Source of the DNA: Myxocyprinus asiaticus
Taxonomy: Eukaryota; Chordata; Actinopteri; Cypriniformes; Catostomidae
Direction: 5' to 3'
Assembly (NCBI RefSeq): GCF_019703515.2
Contig: NC_059358.1
Location: 44,154,594-44,218,593, forward strand
Length of the DNA stretch: 64,000 nucleotides
Shown: piece after piece, positions 57,683 through 64,000 of the stretch
Layout of the letters: every line of letters begins with the position of its first letter
How positions within the stretch are numbered: position 1 is the stretch's first letter
The notes under the pieces: generated by a model
Seen by the model: only the letters and a program-made list of their open reading frames with translations
Database searches by the model: none
Told to the model about the DNA's origin: nothing
Program-made: the position numbers and the translations under genes

Positions 57683-57767
57683 AATTAAATCATGTTAATT
57701 CAGAGCATCTCTTTATTTTTCAGTGTATCTGTAGTGCACCAATGAACTCCAGTTTTGATTTCACGAG

Positions 57768-58049
57768 GTCTTTAAGGGCGTTTTCACACCTGGCTCGTTT
57801 GGAGAGTTTGATTCAGAACCTGGCGCATTTTCTCCCTTGGTTCGGTTCATTTAGGCATATATGAACACGGCAATCGCACTCAGATCTGCACCAAAACAAT
57901 CGTTCTGAGACCACATCGTTCAGGAATTGCAAATGAACTCTGGAGTGGTTCGTTTGTGGTAAGAATGCAAACCAGCCCAATGGACCAACGCACCAAATAA
58001 TATCACTATAAAAACCATGAACATACCAGAACCTAATGGATCTGCGGAG
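57768..58049 (+). mobile_element. Left part of a DNA transposon, cut by DIRS copy B
   Basis: TTAAGGGCGTTTTCACACCT at 57772 looks like the terminus of a TTAA-type element, followed by GGTTCGGTTCATTTAGGC and GAACTCTGGAGTGGTTCG. It stops at the DIRS junction (58050). Its other end would lie beyond the window. Confidence 0.5.
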
Positions 58050-58275
58050 AACATCATGGTTACTGGTGTAACCTCCGTTCCCTGATGGAGGGAAAGAGAC
58101 ATTGGTGTCAATGTAGTGACACTAGGGGTCACTCTTGGGAGCCCGAGACACCTCTGGTCTTTGATAAAAGGCCAATGAAAATTGGCGAGTGGTATTTGCA
58201 TGCCACTCCCCCGAACATACGGGTATAAAAGGAGCTGGTATGCAACCACTCATTCAGGTTTTACACTGAGGAGCC
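58050..58275 (+). repeat. DIRS copy B terminal repeat (3' side of element)
   Basis: GGTTACTGGTGTAACCTCCG, GTTCCCTGATGGAGGGAA, GTAGTGACACTAGGGG, AAAGGCCAATGAAAATTGG and the TATA motif follow in the order of the copy A repeats, so this terminal repeat faces inward on the plus strand. Confidence 0.85.
58224..58230 (+). promoter_or_regulatory. TATA box in DIRS copy B terminal repeat, antisense-facing
   Basis: GGGTATAAAAGGAG, about 28 bases before CACTCATTCAGG. It faces into the element against its genes, so it would yield antisense RNA. Confidence 0.6.
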
Positions 58276-58329
58276 GATATAAGGTCCGGCCATTTCAGCG
58301 GGTAGTTCAGCATTGTGGCAGGAGGGACC

Positions 58330-58437
58330 AACGTCTCGTTCCCTCCATCAAGGAACGGAGGTTACACCAGTAACCATGATGTTCCCTATCTGTCACTCAC
58401 TCGACGTTGGTGTCGATGTAGTGACACTAGGGGTCCC
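58330..58437. repeat. DIRS copy B internal complementary region
   Basis: CGTCTCGTTCCCTCCATCAA and GGTTACACCAGTAACCATGA complement the outer end 58050-58105. GTTCCCTATCTGTCACTCAC and GTCGATGTAGTGACACTAG match the outer left end of copy A. A single GTT joins the two halves, which is the expected circle joint. Confidence 0.8.
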
Positions 58438-59229
58438 TATACAAAACGCCACAAGGCTGAACTGTGTTACGTGAACTGGCGGTGTGTGGTGGGCAGACTT
58501 GCTGTGTGCTGTGTGCACACCAGGTCGACACGTAACCTCCCCCAACACAGTTATGAGTGTCGAACGGCCCTTTTTGGGGACAAGTCGACAACCCAGAGAT
58601 AGAGACAGGCTTAACCCAGTCGTGGCCTCTTTCCCCTTCTCTTTTTCCACTCCCTAAAAAAGAAGGGGGATTATCCGACTGGGCCTCCAGGTCCAGTCGG
58701 GGGGTGTCCCTCCCAAGGGGAGGACACAGCGGAGACCACACCTCGCCCCAAGAGAGGGGGGGATATTTAAGTGGAAGAATACATCACATGGTCTTTCAAA
58801 CCATGTGGAGAGCCTTCAAGGTAGATCCTGCCCAATGGGGGTGGAGTTACTACAACATGGAGACTGGGGCAGAGGGGCTCTGCCCAAGGAAGATGCAGTT
58901 TGCCAGCAGGGAAATGAATTTGTGGAAGATATAGATCGCATGGGGTTAGCCTTACAGGGAACCGCCACATGCGGAGCACCTACCCCAGAACCGGGCTCTT
59001 AGTTAGCGCGTGTACTGGGCCGGCAGCGAGTCTCTCTGAAAACTCGACTGCCACAGGGCTCGGAGGAAGTCAACCAGGGAACAACTTTTGTGAACACTAC
59101 TGGGAATTAACAGCACACGTCTTCAGCTCAAAAGGAGGTAGAAGGCGCTATGTGCAAGCGATACACCCGGCCGGCTATCCTGGGCTTATCAGCTTGTGTT
59201 GAGTGCCACTACCTGGGACGAAACCGGTT
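58438..59229 (-). other. DIRS copy B 3' untranslated region
   Basis: About 790 bp between the recombinase end and the complementary region. In copy A this interval is only about 100 bp. It is GC-rich, with a 125-codon open frame on the plus strand (58557-58934) that resembles no known protein. Function unknown. Confidence 0.5.
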
Positions 59230-60260
59230 CCACCCAGAGGTTGTAGAACCTTGCAAAGGTGTTGAGTGTTGCCCAGCCCGCTGCTCTGCAAATGTCTGTT
59301 AGAGAGGCACCTCTGGCCAGGGCCCAAGAAGCCGCTACACCATGGGTAGAATGGGCTCGTAGCCCTACCGGGGGCTATGCCATAGTTATGGCGTCAATGA
59401 GCCAGTGGGCAATCCTCTGCTTGGAGACAGCGCTTCCTTTCCGCTGTGCACCAAAGCAGACAAAGAGCTGCTCAGAGACTCTAAAGTTCTGCGTGCGATC
59501 CAAATAGATGCGTAAAGCGCGCACCGGACACAGCAACGACAGGGCTGGGTCTGCCTCCTCCTGGGGCAGCGCTTGCAGGTTCACCACCTGGTCCCTTAAA
59601 GGAGTGGTGGGAACCTTGGGCACAATGCCCGGTCAGGGTCTCAGGATAACGTGAGAATAGCCCGGACCGAACTCCAGGCACGTTTCGCTGACAGAGAACG
59701 CTTGCAGGTCACCTACCCTCTTGATGGAAGTGAGCGCAGTCAGGAGGGCAGTCTTCAAGGAGAGTGCCTTAAGCTCGGCTGACTGCAAAGCTCAAAGGGG
59801 GCTCTCTGTAGACCCTGAAAAACTACAGAGGTCCGATGAGGGAACGAGGCGCAGCCTGGAGGGATTCAGCCTCCTGGCGCCTCTTAGGAACCTGATGATC
59901 ATATCATGCTTCCCTAAGGACTTACCGTCGACTGCGTCATGGTGTGCTGCTATGGCAGCAACGTACACCTTCAAGGTGGAAGGGGACAGCCTCCCTTCCA
60001 ACCTCTCTTGCAGGAAGGAAAGCACTGATCTGACTGCACATCTCTGGGGGTCTTCCTGATGGGAAGAACACCACTTAGCGAACAGACATAGAGGGAGCCC
60101 TAGCCTGAGTGAACGTGTCTACCATCGCAGGTGGGAGACAGCTTAGGTCTTCCGCGTCCCGTCCAGGGGCCAGACATGGAGATTCCAGAGGTCTGGGCGC
60201 AGGTGCCGGATGGTGCCCCTTCCCTGAGAAAGAAGGTCCTTCCTCAGGGGAATTTGCCCG
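59230..60260 (-). pseudogene. DIRS copy B tyrosine recombinase, damaged
   Basis: On the minus strand: a start region with FTQARAPS (about 60080-60110), a frame change, then LQERLEGRLSPSTLKVYVAA and MIIRFLRGARRLNPSRLRL (60025-59850). The catalytic domain has TTPLRDQVVNLQAL, CPVRALRIYLDRT (first Arg region) and KQRIAHWLIDAI. A stop at 59375-59377 interrupts it. Beyond the stop the same frame reads AHSTHGVAASWA (59342-59353 for HSTH), then FARFYNLW with the candidate nucleophilic Tyr (59243-59245). The family has HSTR; here Arg is His, as a CpG transition would give. Copy A keeps HSTR. An intact enzyme inserts the DNA circle without target duplication. Confidence 0.8.
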
Positions 60261-61605
60261 GGGGGAGCTGTCGCGAGGAGCGTGAGGTCCGAGCACCACG
60301 TCTGGGTGGGCCAGTAGGGTGCTTACAAGGACGACCTTCTCCTCGTCCTCCCTGACCTTGCACAGGGTCTGTGCAAGCAGGCTCACTGGGGGAAAACACA
60401 TATTTGCGAATGCCAGGGGACCAGCTGTGTGCCAGCGTGTCTATGCCAAGGAAGGCCTCGGTCAAGGCGTACCAGAGCGGGCAGTGGGGAGGATTCTTGG
60501 GAGGCGAACAGGTGCATCTGTGCCTGTCGAATCGACTCCAAATCAGCTGGACCACCTGAAGGTGGAGTCTCCACTCTCCCTCGAGGGTAACCTGTTGTGA
60601 CGGCGCGTCCACCGAAGTGTTAAGGTTGCCCGGGATGTGAGTGGCTTGCAGCGACTTGAGGTGCTGCTGACTCAGTTGGAGGAGATGGCGGGCGAGTTGT
60701 GACATACAGCGGGAGTGCAGACCGCCTTGGCGGTTGACATATGCTACTGCTGCCGTGCTGTCTGTCCGAACTAGCATGTGCTTGCCCTGGATCAACGGCC
60801 GGAACCTCTGCAGGGCAAGCAGAATTGCCAGTAACTCGAGGCAGTTGATGTGCCAACGCAGCCGCGGACCCGTCCAGAGGCTGGTGGCTGTGTGCTCGTT
60901 GCCAACAGCGCCCCAGCCCATTTTGGAGGCGTCTGTTGTGACCACAACACGCCTGGAGACCAGTTCTAGGGGAACACCTGCTCGTAGAAACGAGAGGTCA
61001 GTCCAAGGGCTGAAAAGACGGTGACAGACCGACGTAATGGCCGTGCGGTGTGTCCCGTGGCGCCATACCCGTCTCGGGACTCGAGTCTGGAGCCAGTGCT
61101 GAAGCGGCCTCATATGCATCAACCCGAGTGGGGTGGCCACCGCCGAGGATGCCATATGCCCCAGGAGCCTCTGAAAAAGTTTCAGTGGAACCGCTGTTTT
61201 CTGTTTGAATGCCTTCAAACAGGCCAGCACCGACTGGGCGCGCTCGTTCGTAAGGTGCGCTGTCAAGGAGACTGAGTCCAACTCCAAACCGAGAAAAGAG
61301 ATGCTCTGAACCGAGAGGAGCTTGCTCTTTTCCCAGTTGACCCGAAGCCCTAGTCGGCTGAGGTGTGAGAACACCAGGTCCCTGTGTGCGCATAACACGT
61401 CTCGAGAGTGAGCTAAGATTAGCCAGTCGTCGAGATAGTTGAGAATGCGAATGCCCACCAAGACGTGAGGAGACAGGGACAGGCCGAAAGAGAGGACTTG
61501 TACTGATATGCCTGACCCTCGAATGCGAACCGCAGGAAGGGTCTGTGTTGAGGAAGGATCGAGATGTGAAAGTACACATCCTTCGGGTCTACCGCCACAA
61601 ACCAA
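60244..61605 (-). pseudogene. DIRS copy B pol, second part: RT palm, connection, RNase H
   Basis: An open frame of 453 codons, in frame with family sequence from about 61500: VLSFGLSLSPHV, then RILNYLDDWLILAHS with the catalytic YLDD at 61427-61438, SISFLGLELDSV, and the QRLLGHMASSA connection. RNase H follows with VTTDASKMGWGAV (first Asp, about 60922-60940), HINCLELLAI (Glu) and VRTDSTAAVAYVN (Asp), so the RNase H catalytic set looks complete. The C-terminal part ends at 60244. The frame upstream of about 61500 belongs to the partner frame (61419-62234), which indicates one missing base near 61495-61500. Confidence 0.85.
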
Positions 61606-62234
61606 TCTTGATGCCGGATGCTCGCTAGAATGCGTCTTTGCGTCAGCATCTTGAACGGGAGTCTGTGTAAAGCCCGGTTCAGTACTCGCAGGTCCAAGAT
61701 TGGCCGCAACCCACCGCCTTTTTTCGGTACAATGAAGTAGGGGCTGTAAAACCCTTTACAGGAGGGACAGGTTCTATCGCGTCCTTCCATAGGAGGGTAG
61801 CGATCTCCATGCAAGGTAGCAGCATTTTCGTCTTTCACCAAGGTGAAGTGGACACCGCTGAACCTGGGCGGATGCCCGGCGAAGTGAATCACGCAGCCGA
61901 GTCGGACGGTCCGGACCAGCCCTCGTGACAGACTGGAAGGCACAAGCCATGCGTCCAAGTTCCGCGCAAGGGGGACCAAAGGGACAATGTCATCGGATGT
62001 ACCGGCAGATGGGGCCTCGCGGCGGGGCGGAGCTCGAGGTGCCACACCACGTCGTGGCCGTGCTGAGTCCGAGGACATCGAAGCACTTACCTGGCTCCTT
62101 GTGACCACCCCCGGAACAGCCTGGGACGGGGGAGGAAGAGGCCTGTCCTCATGACCTGTGGAGACTGTCACATCGGGGGTGGATTTGTGCCACAGCTGGG
62201 CGCTCAGGGCGGGAGACCGCTGCTGGAGCGCCAA
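61419..62234 (-). pseudogene. DIRS copy B pol, first part: linker and RT fingers
   Basis: Minus frame. A basic, proline-rich lead (residues 1-90), then LARNLDAWLVP, SCKGFYSPYFIVPKKGGG and LRPILDLRVLNRALHRLPFK for the fingers, and DWFVAVDPKDVYFHISILPQ for motif A. In motif A the family has VDLKDAYFH; both aspartates are kept. Then FLRFAFEGQAYQYK, where the frame breaks near 61500. After that the frame runs on meaninglessly to 61419. Repair of one base would join it with the downstream frame; this copy as it stands cannot make a whole enzyme. Confidence 0.8.
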
Positions 62235-62289
62235 CCTGCCAAATGGAGTGGTGGACGGTGGTCGTGATGCCAGCCGTACACACCGGATA

Positions 62290-63810
62290 CGTTACCCAGG
62301 GAACAAGGAAACCACTCTTGCTGAGCTCTTGAGTACTGCAGCCACTTGGGCATTCAGCGCAATTAAATGCACAAGGTAACAAAAAGATGAAGATCTGCTT
62401 ACCAGCTCCAGAGCAGCGGGTTTCGTTGTCCCTGGGTCGCCCGTCTCAAGGGCACTTTGAAGCCTTTCACAGGTTCTGGGCAGCCACGAGATGGGTGGCG
62501 TCTGCTTCCTGTGGTGGGCTCCACGCCGGGGCCAGGCCGAAGGGGCGGGCTGCGGCGGAGTCACCGCAGGGGGACGCCCTTGGTGATGAGTAGATGAGGT
62601 GCGGTATCTTGAGCCGCGCCGGGGCAGGATATGCCGGCTAGCATCCATCTACTGCTCTACCATCGAGAACTGCTGGGCAAAGTCCTCGACGGTGTCACCG
62701 AATAGGCCCGCCTGGGAAATGGGGGCAGCAAGGAATCGTGTCTTGTCGGCCTCACCCATCTCGACCAGGTTGAGCCAATGGTGGAATCGGGTCTCATCGT
62801 CCGCCCGAGAGACCGCGCCGTGACCTCTGTCTCTCGGAGAGCGAGGTCAGTCGCCAAGTGCAGTTCCTGCATCAATCCCGGGGCAGAACTACCCTCGTGC
62901 AGTTCCTTTAGCGCCTTGGCGGACTTGCAGGAGAGCCATGGCGTGCAGGGCGGAGGCGGCTTGTCCAGCGGCACCGTAGGCCTTGGCCGTCAGAGACGAC
63001 GTAAACCTACAGGCCTTGGACGGGGGCTTTGGGCACCTGTGCCAGGTGGCGGCGCTCTGAGGGCATAGGTGCACCGCGAGCGCCTTTATCTACCGGGGGA
63101 TTGCCGAATAACCCTTGGCCACCCCACCATCGAGGGTAGTGAGAGCAGAGAAGCTGAAAAGATCGGGACCGGGCAGTAAAAAGTGCCTCCCGCGACCTTG
63201 TCAGCTCTTCATGCAATTCCGGGAAGAAAGGAACGGGGCAGGGCGTGAATTGAGCGGCGCCGCGAGCCCAGGAACCAATCACCGAGCTGCGAGGGTTCAG
63301 GGAAGAGCGGTGAAATCCACTCTAACCGACGCTCGCGGCTGCCCGGGAAAGCATGTCCTCATCTCCGTGTCAGCCTGTGACTGGGCGATCGACCCCGAAG
63401 GGAGGAGCCCAGCTGAGGCTTCCAACTGGACGAGCCCGCTCTCCGATGCTGTGCTCAGGAGCTGATCACTTTCACGGGCTCCGAATAAGAGGTCGAACTC
63501 GCCGTGAGACGAGCCGTTGGACTCACCCGGAAGCCCGATCGGGGCAGACGAGCGTGCTGGGGAATGGGAGGCGGTCCCATTGGGGTCCCCAAATCGCCCC
63601 CAGTGCTAGCCACGCTGGTCTCAAACCCGTGGGTAAAAGGACCGAGGCGGGAGCCTCTGGGGTGGCTCGCTTTCTTATGAAGGCGAGCCGCGACTGCAAC
63701 GTTGCCATGGACATATTCTCGCAATGAGAACATGACCATCCACGAACGCTGTCTCCGCGTGAGCAGTGCCCAGACACGAAAGACAGTGATCGTGACCGTT
63801 AGAAGGCAAG
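62290..63810 (-). pseudogene. DIRS copy B gag region, frameshifted
   Basis: Minus-strand pieces in different frames: SLREYVHGNVAVAARLHKK (63740-63670), TWLNLVEMGEADKTRFLAA and QAGLFGDTVEDFAQQFS (62780-62665), SRHILPRRGSRYR and LETGDPGTTKPAALEL (62640-62400). The segments match the order of gag pieces in copy A. The codon frame changes at least three times, so no single gag product is possible. Gag has no enzymatic role and would bind and package element RNA. Confidence 0.65.
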
Positions 63811-64000
63811 AGATAACGAGCACAACCAGGAATAACACACAATCGGAAAATCATCTTTAAAAAGACGCGTCTTTAAAAAGACGTTCTGTGTGTGCGCTCT
63901 TTTAGAGAAATATATACTCTTTTAGAGGGGAAAAATGCTCTTTCAGAAAATATACTCTCTAGTTTTTCTGCCGAAGCGCCCAGGGGCATTCTCTGCAGTG

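Larger units (their letters stand above)
24251..64000 (+). other. grik3: Probable intron 1 of grik3-like gene (runs past window)
   Basis: It begins with a consensus donor GTAAGAGAG. I searched for the expected next exon (GIFEY.. and the INRNRTLLPNTTLTY region of the amino-terminal domain) and saw no such coding stretch to 64000. Kainate receptor genes in vertebrates have very long first introns. All elements annotated to the right would then be intronic, unless an unrecognised gene intervenes. Confidence 0.6.
58050..64000 (-). mobile_element. DIRS-type retrotransposon copy B, near full length, runs off right edge
   Basis: Minus orientation. The 3' terminal repeat (58050-58275), internal complementary region (58330-58437), tyrosine recombinase (59230-60260), reverse transcriptase/RNase H (60244-62234) and gag (62290-63810) are in view. 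The 5' end carries TCTTTTAGAG repeats (63895-63960), like 8028-8070 in copy A. The outer boundary is AAC (GTT on the minus strand) at 58050-58052. It is markedly GC-richer than its surroundings. Confidence 0.88.

Noticed and set aside
60998..61579. 193-codon minus-strand open frame in DIRS copy B
   Set aside because: Alternative frame of the pol region; the frame with YLDD and RNase H motifs is the real one.
1..64000. CRISPR array, operons, bacterial promoters or terminators
   Set aside because: The sequence is vertebrate nuclear DNA; no spaced identical repeats or bacterial gene layout are present.

Overview
The window looks like teleost nuclear DNA, probably from a cypriniform fish. It is AT-rich and mostly non-coding, with frequent microsatellites. 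It is packed with fish transposon families: Sleeping Beauty-like Tc1, several hAT elements with 8-bp target duplications, DIRS-type tyrosine-recombinase retrotransposons, L2/CR1-type and L1-type LINE fragments, TTAA-type elements and a 5S-rRNA-derived SINE. The species call is an inference from repeat content.

The one host gene I recognise is the start of a kainate glutamate receptor gene, most like grik3. Its first coding exon is at 24151-24250 (+), with a signal peptide followed by the mature N-terminus MPHVIRIG and a GT splice donor. A CpG-rich promoter and leader lie just upstream (about 23790-24150). The leader holds four short upstream ORFs whose stop codons overlap the next ATG, ending with a stop that overlaps the receptor ATG. 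No second exon is visible, so 24251-64000 is most simply part of a long first intron, and 1-23790 is upstream intergenic DNA.

Upstream block. A decayed L2-like LINE is at 36-2660 (-). Copies of a repeat with a tRNA-like module follow at about 3040-4335. From 6565 to 12228 a TTAA-type DNA element has been split by an 800-bp hAT MITE (6779-7578) and by an internally deleted DIRS element (7695-10970) with intact inverted repeats and internal complementary region. Then come a MITE (12230-12948), an LTR-like unit (13318-13772), an L1 endonuclease fragment (15748-16375), an L2 endonuclease fragment (16500-17395), and a Sleeping Beauty-like transposon (20099-23048) interrupted inside its transposase gene by a hAT element (21088-22376).

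Intron block. It holds a second MITE copy (27727-28479), an LTR-like unit (30057-30400), a 5S SINE (34545-34730), a hAT-like element carrying a LINE tail (36502-37888), and an L2-type LINE with a complete-looking reverse transcriptase (39270-41645). Further on are a hAT within a hAT (44885-46756, inner 45189-46235), a hAT MITE (49019-49404), a dead Tc1 (50390-51519), a palindromic Tc1-derived composite (53882-54528), and a long DIRS element on the minus strand that runs off the right edge (58050-64000).

The transposon proteins are nearly all broken by stops, frameshifts or lost catalytic residues. The best preserved are the 39.8-41.1 kb LINE reverse transcriptase and the 60.2-62.2 kb DIRS pol region. 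I see no bacterial-type features, no CRISPR array and no intact transposase.
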